A DNA stretch of 28,595 bases from assembly GCA_025765595.1 (NCBI GenBank), contig JAIVFH010000321.1, positions 1 through 28,595 of the forward strand. Direction: 5' to 3'. This document shows positions 1 to 9,702 of the stretch, piece by piece (positions within the stretch are counted from its first letter, which is position 1; every line of letters begins with the position of its first letter). The translations under genes were made by a program, and so were the position numbers. Origin of the DNA: Obelidium mucronatum (taxonomy: Eukaryota > Chytridiomycota > Chytridiomycetes > Chytridiales > Chytriomycetaceae). Below the pieces are notes generated by a model, which worked only from the letters and a program-made list of their open reading frames with translations, was not told the origin of the DNA and searched no databases.

Positions 1-445
1 AAACTTCACCTATTTTTGGACGATCTTGATGCAGGCTAACCTCAATCTTTGCATACGCAGCGTTTAGAGATTGTTCCAGTTTATCATTTCGCGCCTCGAG
101 ACTGGCGATTCTCTTCTCAGCATCGTGCTTCTGGTTTCCCAGACTTCTTTCCAGCGCTCTGATTGTTTGTTGGGCCTCGCCGCCCACCGCCAGCGCCGGC
201 CGCTCGACCGAGTTTGCATAGTGTGCGATGGCGTCATCGGCCGGCGCCGCTTCTTGGCCGTCGCCGCCCGCCGCCGCCGCGGCGCCGCCCGTCGCCTCGT
301 GGAACGCCGCCAACGTCGTCCGCACCTGCGCAAGCGTCGGCGGATTCGACGCGCCGAACTTGGCGGCTTCGCGTCGCACAGACCGGCGCCCGGCCGCCGC
401 GCCAGGACTCGCTGGCGCGCCGAAACTATACGGCTGGTATCGCAT
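1..445 (-). CDS. Coiled-coil protein, 5' end only (C-terminus beyond window)
   Basis: A minus-strand frame opens at an ATG at 445 (MRYQPYSFGAPASPG...) and stays open for all 148 codons to the left edge, so the gene is truncated by the window. The first ~95 residues are rich in Ala, Gly, Pro and Arg and are encoded by very GC-rich DNA. After this the sequence becomes a heptad-like helix (e.g. IRALERSLG, RIASLEARNDKLEQS), the mark of a coiled coil. I do not recognise the family. A possible donor (GTTAGC) lies near position 40, so the last ~13 codons could be intron. The gene is divergent from the one starting at 566. Arg-rich open frames on the other strand and in other frames are by-products of GC content. 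Confidence 0.6.
   Translation of the reverse strand, partial: MRYQPYSFGAPASPGAAAGRRSVRREAAKFGASNPPTLAQVRTTLAAFHEATGGAAAAAGGDGQEAAPADDAIAHYANSVERPALAVGGEAQQTIRALERSLGNQKHDAEKRIASLEARNDKLEQSLNAAYAKIEVSLHQDRPKIGEV
180..440. other. GC-rich 5' island, coiled-coil gene
   Basis: A block of very high GC and CpG density covers the first codons of the gene starting at 445 and falls off abruptly toward 180. It resembles the blocks at 5100-5517 and ~12100-12700. Confidence 0.7.
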
Positions 446-565
446 CACTTTTTAAAATGATTTATCCCCACAGTCGAAGCGTGGACTAAAAAAAAATTTT
501 CACTCTCGCACACTGTATTTAAGACGTGCACTTACACAATAAATAAATGGTTCCAACACAAGATA
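446..565. promoter_or_regulatory. Divergent intergenic region between the coiled-coil gene and the 8-exon gene
   Basis: This 120-bp AT-rich gap separates two divergent start codons and includes a run of A residues near 489-496. It must hold both promoters. I see no individual element I can name with confidence. Confidence 0.4.
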
Positions 566-2728
566 ATGTCCTTGCAAGGCCAAGACGCTACGATTCTTCC
601 GGAGAATGTCACTACAGTGTCGCTGACACTTCCTTCAGCGAGAAAGCGTAGAAAGGTTGTACGCAAGAAAAGCGTGGAATCCTCAGATGAAGAAAAGTTC
701 TTCCATGCAAACGAGGTACTTTTATTGAGTGTTAAGATTGGACCTGTTGGATCCAGTGTGTTCTGGGGCAGCATCTCACTAACTATTTTTCTCAACATCC
801 TCACCCATCAACCATCCCCACCATCAGCGCCCATCGGATCCACCTGCAGATACAAATGAAGGGTTAAGAACCCCACGTCGTACGCCAAAGAAGGGGGTAA
901 GACATGTTACAGCATCTACATGCGCACATCTCCTTACCACCCATCCCCACCATCAGATGCCAACACGCAGCGCTGCCGTTGCTTCTTCTGTCGCTTTCTC
1001 GGAGTCTCGTGAACCTGCTGAACGTCAGTCTCATGCTGATGGTGAATTGGTAAGACATGTTACAGCATCTACATGCGCACATCTTCTTACCACACACATA
1101 TCAGATGCCATCACGCAGTGCTGCCGTTGCTTCTCCTGTCGCTTTCTCCGAGTCTCGTGATCCTGCTGAACTGCAGTCTCATTCTGATGGTGAATTGGTA
1201 CGATGCAAGAGGGTGTTTTATTGCACTGCATCTCATCTAACATGACATATCAAATACAGCAGTCAACATTGCAGTCAGCAACACAATCTGCCAATGAATG
1301 TTCACAGGTATGATGTCTTTGTATCATGATGCTGTTACAAAAATTTGTCTCACTATTTTTTCTCTACCGAAAGTCTCTTGAAGTCGCACCCGACTCTTCA
1401 ACACATCGGTACCCGTTGTTGAAGCCAACGCCTGTTGTAAGTCCCCTATTCATGTTACCAACTCCATCTCACATGTTTTCCCAGCCTGCAGCGCCGTCCA
1501 CAGCCTACGTATCCTCTTGGACTCCAAGCATTGTGCAACTGCATGATGCTATTAATTTTGGCAAGCTCATCGGAGACGTCACTTTCGCGGAAGAATGGGA
1601 TAACTACATGAATGTCAAGTATGGGCTACAAGGCTTCCAAGGCTCTTTCCGTGACCATGAAAAGCCAAACCCTCCCAGTCGCTATGCATCTGACCCTGCC
1701 TTTCAAAGCATTCAGAACGTTTTTACTGTGTCTCGCGCTGGTGGTCCATTATCTTTGGTCGCTGCTACTGGGGCTAGTGCTGCTGTCACCAAGTCTGCTA
1801 CTTCTCCAGATGGTCCAAGTACTGTTTCTCAAGTCGCTGCCACATCTGCCACTGCTTTTCCAGACACTGCCCCTCCTGTCGCAGCTCCTCCTACTGTTGC
1901 TGTTCCTTGCGCCGCTGCTCCTTCTGACGTTGCTCCTCCTGTTGCTGCTGCCAGATCCACTCATGCTGCTGGTGCTGCCCCTACTCCAGCTGCTTCTCAA
2001 GACACAGCTGCTCCTCTTAACGCAGCAACCGGTGCTCCCATTGCTGGTCCTACGCAGCGGGTCATTGTTCTAGATGAATCAATCCATGTCAATTTGATGT
2101 CCTTCTTTTGTCCAGTAGATGGAAGGTAACACCACTTCCATTTCTTGCATTTCTACAACTAAGTTAGGTAAAATACAGTTTGTTATACAAGTTTTTGACA
2201 TCCAAGGGATCTCGATTTGGAAGAAATGTTGCAGTCATTGCTCCACCATCCAATCCAGTACCATCCACTGTTTTCTCAATGGTTGTGCAAATCCAAAAAG
2301 TATCTGCCGTATTGTCTCCAGTGGTCCGCTCATCTGCTCGTGGACTTTACAGCAAGTTCGAACTCTACGGGAGACCTGTTTTTGCATCTGCCGAACAATG
2401 GGCCCATGCTGTGAATGTACTGGGACATCATCTTCGGATGTCCCCATTGCGTTTACACAACAATGATGGGATTTTTCTTTTCTCTTGCTTTTCTGAAACT
2501 CGTTCTAAACAGAAAACACAACTTTACCTCAGTGAAAGTACCACCAACAATGTCTTTTCCACTGCTGAAATGATTTCTTTGCCGAAACTGTCATCAGAGT
2601 TTCAAGGGGGTGACCTTGTTGTTGTTGCATTCACTTGTGACAGTCAGTACAATAACAAAGGTCAATTTGTTCTGAAAGGTGCAACACGTTTCTACAAAGC
2701 TCCAGTGGACACTTATGAATCAGATTAA
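566..2728 (+). CDS. Unrecognised 568-residue protein, 8 exons, with a tandemly duplicated exon
   Basis: The exon model is 566-715, 828-896, 957-1049, 1105-1197, 1260-1307, 1374-1436, 1485-2125 and 2179-2728. It totals 1707 nt and joins in frame throughout; the first six introns are phase 0 and the last is phase 2. The N-terminus is basic (ARKRRKVVRKK) and a short AT-hook-like RRTPKKG follows, which suggests nuclear location. Exons 3 and 4 are a tandem duplicate of 31 codons each. Residues ~250-375 form a low-complexity Ala/Pro/Thr linker. The last ~185 residues look like a folded domain (RNVAVIAPPSNPVPSTVF, RPVFASAEQWAHAVNVLG). I do not recognise the family. The ORFs in the two other frames across 1600-2070 are shadows of the Ala-rich linker. 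Confidence 0.7.
897..1197 (+). repeat. Tandem duplication of an intron-plus-exon unit
   Basis: Unit 1 is intron 897-956 plus exon 957-1049. Unit 2 is intron 1050-1104 plus exon 1105-1197. The two 93-nt exons differ at 8 positions by my count and encode 31-residue blocks starting MPTRSAAVAS and MPSRSAAVAS, both ending DGEL. The first 34 nt of the two introns are identical. The end of the preceding intron (about 805-827) also resembles the end of intron 897-956, hinting at an older related copy. Confidence 0.9.
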
Positions 2729-2788
2729 AAATATTTCCTTTTGTTTTTTTTTTTGAGATGTTCGAAAATAAAAGTTTGCTTGGTTTGG

Positions 2789-3212
2789 CCAATGGGTGAT
2801 GCTGAGGCATGTCCGCGTACGCGTATGTATGAATCAAATCCGCTACAGAAAAACAAGAAAACCGATTCTTTGAACCAAATTACATACAAAGCGTGGACTT
2901 CCTCTATAGAAGCACCGCTATTCAAGATCCGGCTTCCGGAGCATGGTGTGAATCTGTTGGTGGCAAGTTTAATCAACTGCCCCATCGCGTTTGACCAGTC
3001 GCTTCCAAACTAAAGCTACCTATGTCTCAAACTCGGCTGCTCCTGTAGGCTGAGAATCAGTCGCTCGCGGCGGCATTTTATCCAACGCCTGGTGGCCATA
3101 TGATGGCATGTTTTCAAACCTTACACACTTTACAGAAACATCTGTTCTGAACACGCCAGGAAAGACTCCATTGGTTGCAGTACTTGTTCGAGATGATTTA
3201 TTTTCTGAATAA
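2789..3212 (+). CDS. Possible small two-exon gene, unrecognised
   Basis: An open frame from ATG 2789 (MGDAEACPRTRMYESNP) runs to a stop at 3013. A second coding-like frame lies at 3061-3212 (e.g. NAWWPYDGMFSNLTHF, then a stop and an overlapping AATAAA). Joining 2789-2966 to 3061-3212 through a GT...AG intron keeps the frame and gives 109 residues, but the donor (GTTTAAT) is weak and other joins are possible. Protein-like composition, a polyadenylation-like signal immediately after the stop and convergence with the dehydrogenase gene support a plus-strand gene. An overlapping minus-strand ORF (3020-3244) is the main alternative. No function is suggested. Confidence 0.3.
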
Positions 3213-3257
3213 ATAAAGACGACTGTGGGGCCTCGCAGCTTCATTTTATTTTTGTCT

Positions 3258-4328
3258 TCAGTACTTTTTGGTCATATCCACAAGTCCCTTCGCCAACGCC
3301 ACCTTTCCATCGTAAAACTGCGCAAGAGTGCCCGCAAGCGTCTGTGCTGCACTCGTGTAATCAGTTAAAGCTGCCATATGTGGCGTCACAATAACGCGTT
3401 CGTGACTCCAGAGTGGAGAATCCACAGGCAACGGTTCAACTTCAAACACATCCAACACAGCCCAATCCAATCCAACCGCGTCGCTGTCCAGGGCCTTGAT
3501 CACATCAGCCTGCACAACCGTACTCCCTCTGCCCAAGTTCACAAACACAGACCCAGGCCGCTTCATGCACGACAATTCCTCAAATCCAATCAATTGACGC
3601 GTATCCGGCGTGGATGGTAAAACATTGATGACAACATCGCAAGTCTCAAATACACTCATCAACCCTGACCCTCCAGAACGAATCACAACCTCCTGCACTC
3701 CCAATTCAACCCCGGCTTCCCTCGTCTCTACAAGTTTCCTGATCTCAAGAATCCGTTCAGACGTACCCCACCCAACCACATTCGTGAATCCGTTCCGAAC
3801 AACTTGACATAACACCTCTTTTCCCAACACACCCACCCCTAAAACACCGATTCTGTATTCATGCATGGGTTTCGGTAGCCGTCCGTTGGGTTTCTTGTTC
3901 CACACTTTTGCCTTTTGTTGAGCTGCAAACGTGTACATGTCCCTGTGATGGTTCAATACATGCGTTAGGGCGATTTGGCCCATTCGCTGCGTCAAAGCGT
4001 CGTCTACTAATCGTACGACAGGTACATGTCGCGGGAAAGTTTCGTCTCGCAGCAACCGATCTACTCCAGCCCATGCAACCAGGATCAAACCAAGGTTGCT
4101 GAATTGAGACCAGATTCCAGTAACATGGGCGTCCACAATGACAACATCTACTTGCGAAGCATCGATATTGGAGGGTATAGTATAGCTTGTGATGTGAATC
4201 AGCTCAACGTCGTCATTGGTACAGTTGAGTTTGGTTTCCACGGCTTTCTTGATCAGCTGGAAAGATGAAGGCCCACTAGCGACATCCCAGTTGATGTATG
4301 CCACAGTTTTCTTGTTCACTTTACTCAT
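3258..4328 (-). CDS. D-isomer-specific 2-hydroxyacid dehydrogenase, GhrA-like
   Basis: This single-exon gene encodes 356 residues, close to the family's usual length. The NAD(P)-binding Rossmann motif GVLGVGVLG is at ~161-169. The catalytic set is visible: Arg in NLGRGS (267), Glu in VEPLP (298) and His in TPHMAA (317). The pattern DVFEVEPLPVDSPLW and the tail resemble the GhrA type of glyoxylate/hydroxypyruvate reductase more than phosphoglycerate dehydrogenase. It should reduce a 2-keto acid such as glyoxylate or hydroxypyruvate with NAD(P)H; substrate and cofactor preference cannot be read from the sequence. It lies 41 bp downstream of IBA57 on the same strand, with an ATT-repeat spacer between them. 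Confidence 0.9.
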   Translation of the reverse strand: MSKVNKKTVAYINWDVASGPSSFQLIKKAVETKLNCTNDDVELIHITSYTIPSNIDASQVDVVIVDAHVTGIWSQFSNLGLILVAWAGVDRLLRDETFPRHVPVVRLVDDALTQRMGQIALTHVLNHHRDMYTFAAQQKAKVWNKKPNGRLPKPMHEYRIGVLGVGVLGKEVLCQVVRNGFTNVVGWGTSERILEIRKLVETREAGVELGVQEVVIRSGGSGLMSVFETCDVVINVLPSTPDTRQLIGFEELSCMKRPGSVFVNLGRGSTVVQADVIKALDSDAVGLDWAVLDVFEVEPLPVDSPLWSHERVIVTPHMAALTDYTSAAQTLAGTLAQFYDGKVALAKGLVDMTKKY

Positions 4329-4369
4329 ATTATTATTATTATTTTTTTTTGGAATGATTTCTCATGATA
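4329..4369. repeat. ATT microsatellite and T-run in the IBA57-dehydrogenase spacer
   Basis: The 41-bp spacer begins with (ATT)n followed by a T-run on the plus strand. It is the only DNA between the IBA57 stop and the dehydrogenase start, so it must serve as both 3' end and promoter. Confidence 0.6.
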
Positions 4370-5517
4370 TTACGCTGATTTCGGAGCAGCCGGAATCCAA
4401 GACGGGGGAAACGCGCGAACACGCAATCCTGGTGTTGTTGTAACCCCATCTGAAAAGACTAGATCCGAGTTGGAACCATGTCCAGCATGCTCTAGACGGA
4501 CCAATGCAAGCCCAATGTTGAAAACACTCCCACCAAACTTTCCCACTTCACGTTTGCTCAGTGATCCGTCAGAATGGTTCAAGATGCGAATTTCCGTTGT
4601 CGAAGGTGGGAGTATCTCAGAAAATGATCGATCCAATTCCAGCTTTGTTGGAGGGCTGTTTTTTGAATTTTTGGGTACTCGTTAAAAACTCAGTCCTACT
4701 TGGATGGATGCACCCACCTGTCGGATTCTCGATAGATCTGCACAGGAACGATTCGCTTCCTCGTGACTCCGATATGATAGGTTCTAATAGTCAGTTCCTG
4801 CCCCAAATAGCATCCCTTCCGGAAGTCCACTGTTTCCCCCCAAAAAAAAAACACTCGTAAATCGCAAGACAACACCAATCAGGCGTCCAGCCAAACCTCC
4901 GGACATTAAGTCAAAGTTTGATTCCAGCGGCAGAGACACGTTGGGGAATATATCGTCGATGCCTTCCGGGATGCCCGTTAGAATGCGGTGGATTTTGTAC
5001 TCCAGCTCTGACGTCTCGACGAACGACGACGGCAGATTGACTGCTTCAGAAGAATGAGAAAGAGAAAGACAAAGACGCAGAGCACGCACGCACACTCGTT
5101 GTTTTGCGCCAGGAAGCGCACGCCCAGGTCTGCGTGGCGCGGGTCCGCGCAGCCGACGGCGGCGACGGATTTCCGGTCGAGCGGCGCGCCCCAGGCCTGG
5201 CGCACGGCGACGGCGGCGGACGCGTCGTCGACGGCGACCTTCGCCCGCAGCGCGTACTTGCGCAGATGCGCCGCGAGCGCCGGCAGCGCGCGCGCGTCCG
5301 CGTCGAGCAGGAAGGCGTTGTCTCCGGCCGGATGCACAAACGCCTCGCAGAGCACGCGCCCCGCCGCAACGAGGAAAGCAGAGAACTGCCCGTCGCCGCC
5401 GGGCGCCAGTCGCTGCAGCTGGTTCGTCGTCAGGCCCTGGAGGAACTTGCCCGCATCCGCGCCAGACACCCGCAGCACGCCGCGCGAGGCAAGCCGCGCA
5501 AACTGGCCAGTGCTCAT
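4370..5517 (-). CDS. IBA57: IBA57 / GcvT-family iron-sulfur cluster assembly factor
   Basis: Four exons (5517-5094, 5040-4897, 4829-4718, 4655-4370) join in frame to 321 residues. The family signature KGCYLGQE is at ~194-201, followed by [15 protein letters not shown] as in IBA57. The N-terminal half has the GcvT-like pattern [10 protein letters not shown]. In other eukaryotes IBA57 works with ISCA proteins in the mitochondrial matrix to assemble [4Fe-4S] clusters. There is no clear long presequence before [15 protein letters not shown], although the first 15 residues are basic and mildly amphipathic. The first intron could end at AAG (5044) or CAG (5041); both keep the frame. Exon 1 is extremely GC-rich, while exons 2-4 are AT-leaning. 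Confidence 0.93.
5100..5517. other. GC-rich 5' island, IBA57 exon 1
   Basis: Exon 1 of IBA57 uses almost only G/C-ending codons. The boundary is sharp: it falls at the first intron, and exon 2 onwards returns to the AT-leaning composition of the window. Confidence 0.75.
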
Positions 5518-5550
5518 TTTTTGGTTGTTTTTTTTTTTGTTTTTTTATTA

Positions 5551-6837
5551 CTAAAGCTGCCTTATTGTATCTTCAATTTTGGATAAAGAAGGGCTCTGAA
5601 GGCACGACACAATGAGTTTCTTCAAGTCATCATTTGTAGTAGTACTGCGACAGACTTCATCGACCAGGTCAGCAGCCTTCGCAAAATTGAATACATCAAA
5701 GCCCGCAATCTGAGCGAACGTTGTCCCGAGGCATACCCAGTCCAGATGCTCAGTAGCCGTAGTTGTATCAGAATCCAGACAATAAGATGCCGTAAATTCA
5801 ATGACGGGGCTTCCAATTCGTACTGTTGCTCCATAATCAACCAAAGTGGCATAACTGGGCTCCGAATTACCAAGCATAATGTTGGAAGGCTTCAAATCCA
5901 CAAAGCAAAGCTTTTTGGTATGCAAATGGCAAAGGGCATCAAAACAACTTTGCGCAATGATTTTGACAGCAGCTAATGGCAATTCAGAGCCTTGACTGAC
6001 CCAATCCGCAACGCTTCGAGGAAAATGAGGCATAATGATAACATGACGCGTGTCTTCTTGAATAGAGAAGGACTGGATGAACTTGACAAGGTTCTTGTGG
6101 TATTCCAACGCCCGATTCGTTTCAACTTCACGTAAAAAACTCTCCTTGTTTCCGGCGGTATACACTTTCGCGACCAAGACTACACCAGATTCGGAAAATG
6201 CGTAATACAGTGATGACTTGGTCTGCCCTTGACCGACATTCAGACAACCTTCCAAGAAAAAGGAATGCTGTTGTCCAATCAATCTTTTGGTTGCAGACTT
6301 AATTTTTGATGCAGCAAAGGTCAGGATTTTTCGGGCTTCCTCCGGTGTCAATTGAGGGGACTTGAGCAAGGAATACCTTGGCATGTCATTATCAAAAAGA
6401 TAGTTGACATCTCTGATACTGAATTCAACTCCAAGCTGTTTCAACTTATCAAAAATATCTGTGTAAGGTGGATTGGAAGCTTCGGAATATTGAACAGCGA
6501 CAACGAGAGCGTCCTTCTTTGATGTCCCAAAGCCATCAATAAGAGCGTCTTCTTCCAACGGCTCTTCCTTTTCTGTATCGACGACGACGGAAGTTTTTCT
6601 CTTGTCAAAAGATGGTTTATTCTTGTAGACGCGGAGTTGAGAGGACGCGATGCCAGTGAGAATGGAGGAGTTCTTTAGATGGACGGCATCTCGAAATAGG
6701 TCAACGACAGGAACTACAAGAGAAGAGCGTACAACGCAAGAGGCAAACGTGTTTTTGTACGGATTTCCAGTCGCAGAGTCTAGGAGCAGAAACCAAACGA
6801 GAGGTGGAGTTGAAGATTGTTGAGGTTGATTGGACAT
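5551..6837 (-). CDS. Crinkler-type protein with C-terminal protein-kinase-like domain
   Basis: This single-exon gene encodes 428 residues. The N-terminal ~115 residues match the Crinkler header: a ubiquitin-like fold ending in the hallmark string LRVYKNKPSFDKR, then EEPLEEDALIDGFGTSKK and a hydrophobic strand. A middle segment (TPEEARKILTFAASKI) leads to a kinase-like domain with VAK (Lys224), LREVE (Glu237), VDLKPSN (Asp314, Asn319) and DYG (Asp334). The Gly-rich loop is weak, and HRD is replaced by FVD, so it is a non-RD kinase and activity is uncertain. Crinklers are modular intracellular proteins of oomycetes and early-diverging fungi, some studied as host-directed effectors; no role is shown here. 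I see no N-terminal signal peptide. It ends 33 bp upstream of IBA57. Confidence 0.85.
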   Translation of the reverse strand: MSNQPQQSSTPPLVWFLLLDSATGNPYKNTFASCVVRSSLVVPVVDLFRDAVHLKNSSILTGIASSQLRVYKNKPSFDKRKTSVVVDTEKEEPLEEDALIDGFGTSKKDALVVAVQYSEASNPPYTDIFDKLKQLGVEFSIRDVNYLFDNDMPRYSLLKSPQLTPEEARKILTFAASKIKSATKRLIGQQHSFFLEGCLNVGQGQTKSSLYYAFSESGVVLVAKVYTAGNKESFLREVETNRALEYHKNLVKFIQSFSIQEDTRHVIIMPHFPRSVADWVSQGSELPLAAVKIIAQSCFDALCHLHTKKLCFVDLKPSNIMLGNSEPSYATLVDYGATVRIGSPVIEFTASYCLDSDTTTATEHLDWVCLGTTFAQIAGFDVFNFAKAADLVDEVCRSTTTNDDLKKLIVSCLQSPSLSKIEDTIRQL

Positions 6838-7110
6838 TTTTACGAGCTTAAACTTACCTCACCCCCTGCCCTTTCGATAAAACTGGCAAAAGGTGCTGCT
6901 TCGTTCCCTTTTTCACTGCAGCAGGTTTCTACCCCCTCCTTTTGTATGATTTTCAATGTTCTTTAGGGGTGCAGTACTACAGTGAGCATTTACACTTTTA
7001 TATACAGCTATCTTCTGACATCAAGGCTCGTTCAATAGATTGTTTTTGGTTGATTTTAGGTTTTTTAATCTTTTTGTAGCTTTTTGTATTGTTTTTAAAT
7101 AAATCAAATA
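6838..7110. promoter_or_regulatory. Divergent intergenic region, Crinkler-kinase / Myb protein
   Basis: This 273-bp gap between two divergent start codons is AT-rich and has a run of T-rich blocks (7040-7100) just before the Myb start. It contains no convincing ORF, since the 66-residue minus frame across it has no protein-like character. No individual element is identifiable. Confidence 0.4.
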
Positions 7111-8034
7111 ATGGACCATATTGCAGCTCTGAAAGCCGCCTATGGAACAACAAATGACGCGATCGGAACACCTTCAATTCGATCAAAAGATTCGCCATCG
7201 CTTTGGTATGGAAAATCCAAAGTTTAAAACAAACCTTCCCCTATCCAAAATCAATTGAACACGAATTCAACAATTCAATCAGGAACACTTCAATCAATCA
7301 AGGATGGTCCACTACAGAAGAAGACGTCTTGTGCAAAGCACTCATGAAGTTTGGAGTCGGCAACTGGCGCGCGATTCTGGATTCGGGATGTCTGCCTGGA
7401 AAGAACCCAGCACAAATGTATCTTCAAACACAAAGGATATTGGGCCAACAGAGTATCTCTGAGTTTACTGGGCTTCATGTTGATTGTAAAGCTATTGGGG
7501 CCTTGAATAAGGCTCGGAAAGATGTTGTCCGAAAGAACAGACTCATCACGAACCCTGGAGGTGAAAAAGACCCTATACCTAGAAATTAGTCTTTCTTGAG
7601 CAAATTCCATACCAAATGTCGCAGTGAAACTTGATCGGCAAGAGTTGACCAAGAAAGTCAAAGAAAACAAGGAAAAGTGGGAACTTCGAAACCAGAAATC
7701 AAACTTGAGATTAAAAGGCTTCTTCAATATCCCTTCTTTTTTTTTGCAGATTCGAGGTTCCAAAAAAGCAATGGTCCAGCATATCATTACCTCAACCAGA
7801 TACTATATCGCGACTTATTGCTGAGAAGCGATCAGTGTTGATGGAATTAGAAGCAGAAGTAGCTCAAGTTAGAGAAATGATTATTGAACTAAGGGTATTC
7901 TCTTGTTGAAGACATCTTTGCGCGTGAAGAAATACTGATTGTTGTGAATTTTTTGTTAGGAGGATATTCGTGGCAACAAGACATACAAAGACGATGACGA
8001 CACAATATCTCAGAATAAACGACGAAAACTATGA
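7111..8034 (+). CDS. Myb/SANT-domain protein
   Basis: The five-exon model is 7111-7205, 7283-7560, 7625-7676, 7750-7894 and 7960-8034. It totals 645 nt in frame, giving 214 residues. A single Myb/SANT repeat occupies ~35-90, with three spaced aromatics or Trp (QGWSTTEEDVLCKAL, VGNWRAILDSG, LQTQRILGQQS). A basic helix, a coiled-coil stretch (MELEAEVAQVREMIIELR) and a terminal basic cluster KRRKL follow, so a nuclear DNA- or chromatin-binding role is likely. The third intron (7677-7749) has a GTGGGA donor and is the least certain; its sequence is itself coding-like in another frame. The gene converges on the MFS gene with only 10 bp between the two stop codons. Confidence 0.75.
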
Positions 8035-8044
8035 TCAATGTTTA

Positions 8045-9626
8045 TTATAGCTCTGCTACACGCCGCACTTTAAAACCACCTCTAAAACTGTTGAGTAACA
8101 GTAACACACCGATTGAAGCCGCGCATCCAAACAAAGCCATCAAAAAGGCGTTTTTAAAGCATAAAATCCCCCTGCATTCCGGTAGTCCATTCTTTGCCGC
8201 GTCCAAGTAAAGGCCAAAGACTAAGTTACAGATTTGTCCACCCTAATAGTGATAAAAAAACGGCCGAATAAGTCTCTGAATACAATACTTAAAGTGTAAC
8301 AAAATTACCAGCGCAGGTGCCCACTGATACCATCCCCAATTTGCCCCAAACCGTTCAACGCCAAACCATCGACCAACAATAGCAGGGGCCGCCGAAAAAA
8401 TCGCCCCATACCCCAACCCAAGCAACAACGTAACCAACACCAAAACGTCTAGCCCATCCTCCTTCACCACAAATATCCCCATCAACAAGGATAGAGAGAT
8501 TAAACCACCTCCAGCAATAAGCCCAACAAGCCGCGTCATTTTAAACCGCGTCATCAAAACATCCGAAAGTAATCCAGTGGCAATACGCCCTGCACAGTTG
8601 CAAATCGACAACAACCCCACATGAAGCCTTTGTGTCGCTTGTATGTCTGTTGGGAGCGCTTTGACAGAAGAAAGAGCGATAACAATTGCACCAACATTGT
8701 TGATGTACATGAGTCCAGTTCCCGTGAGTAATATAAAAGCTCCAAACAGCATCCACGCATCCCGCTGTACAAATATGGAATACTCGATTGCAGATGGTTG
8801 CACTACGGCGGCATCGGATGATGAAACACTCAGTAGTTGTGATTCTTCAGATGTGGGGACAGTAACGGTTGCTAAAGAAGTGGTTCCCGAGTCATCATCA
8901 CTGGCCGATGACTCGGACCGCTGATGATCCCTCCTCACCAACGCCGAACAATCATACAAGAACTGTGATCCAATCAACGCCCCTCCACCAGTCACAACAC
9001 CAATAAACACAAGATACCGAAACGTATCCACGCCACTTGTGTTCCCCACCTGCAGTTCTGAGACCACAAACATGCGCTGAAGCTGAGAGAATACAAACGC
9101 AGATAACCCAAAAAATGCGACTGGAACACCCACAGCGAATCCATGTTCTCTTTGATTGTAGTTTTTGACTGATGTTGACAGGGCAGTGTTGAATACGCCG
9201 GAGGATCCAAGCCCTACAAACGCATAGGCAACGGCTAATCCCCAAACCGGAATAAGATCCGATGAATATCCGAGTGCGAGGCTCCAATATCCGGAAAGAA
9301 GCAGAATACCCTGTTTGAGTGTTGCAGTTGACCTGTCAATATCACTCCATACCCACATTCTGAAACAAACGAACCGCAACTCCACAGAGCTTCCGTCGAT
9401 CATGAGTATCACTGAGACGACCCCAAATAGGCCCACTGAGGTATTGGCCGAACCCTCCACAGGATGCGATTGCGTTCAAAGTGGTTTGTGATAGCCCTCG
9501 CTTTTGTTTTAGACCTTGTGCGTATGCGGCAAATAGATAGAGTGTTCCTGCGCAAGTCATGCATGCTAGTGACGCTGCGAATGCAACGTTTCGGCGTTGA
9601 ATGGTTGGCACTGGAAATGACACCAT
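8045..9626 (-). CDS. Major facilitator superfamily transporter, MCH1/nodulin-like type
   Basis: The three-exon model is 9626-9381 (or 9375), 9310-8309 and 8242-8045, giving about 481-483 residues. It shows the MFS layout: TM1 CMTCAGTLYLFAAYAQGL, a loop with GRLSDTHDRRK after TM2, a Ser/Asp-rich cytosolic loop in the middle (SESSASDDDSGTT), then a second half with CNCAGRIATGLLSDVLM and a final TM SIGVLLLLNSF. The pattern is closest to monocarboxylate-transporter-like and yeast Mch1-like proteins. The substrate cannot be predicted. The first donor is ambiguous (GTTGCG or GTTCGT; both keep the frame). The final exon is outside the long ORF and was found through a GTAATT...TATTAG intron. The stop overlaps a TAATAAA signal. 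Confidence 0.85.
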
Positions 9627-9702
9627 TGTCCTTTATTATTCTAAATATAACCAACTACTCTACAACGACAAAGTAGACACCTTCCATTCATTCTGTAATT
9701 AA

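Noticed and set aside
64..489. Arg- or Ala-rich ORFs on both strands in the GC-rich block
   Set aside because: They overlap the coiled-coil reading frame, have extreme composition caused by GC-rich DNA and lack any domain pattern.
897..1104. Could the repeated segments be a CRISPR array or satellite?
   Set aside because: There are only two units, the repeats include GT...AG intron boundaries, and the intervening parts are themselves homologous coding exons.
1612..2073. Leu-rich plus-strand ORF resembling a membrane protein
   Set aside because: It is the +1 shadow of the Ala/Pro-rich exon 1485-2125 (GCT/CCT codons read as CTx), whose frame joins neatly to both neighbours.
3020..3244. Minus-strand 74-residue ORF
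   Set aside because: It competes with the plus-strand coding-like frame that ends at an AATAAA. It has no initiation context or domain and would overlap the dehydrogenase 3' region.
5054..5586. Two long plus-strand ORFs opposite IBA57 exon 1
   Set aside because: They are antisense shadows in GC-rich DNA. The minus frame has clear GcvT/IBA57 similarity and proper splice joins.
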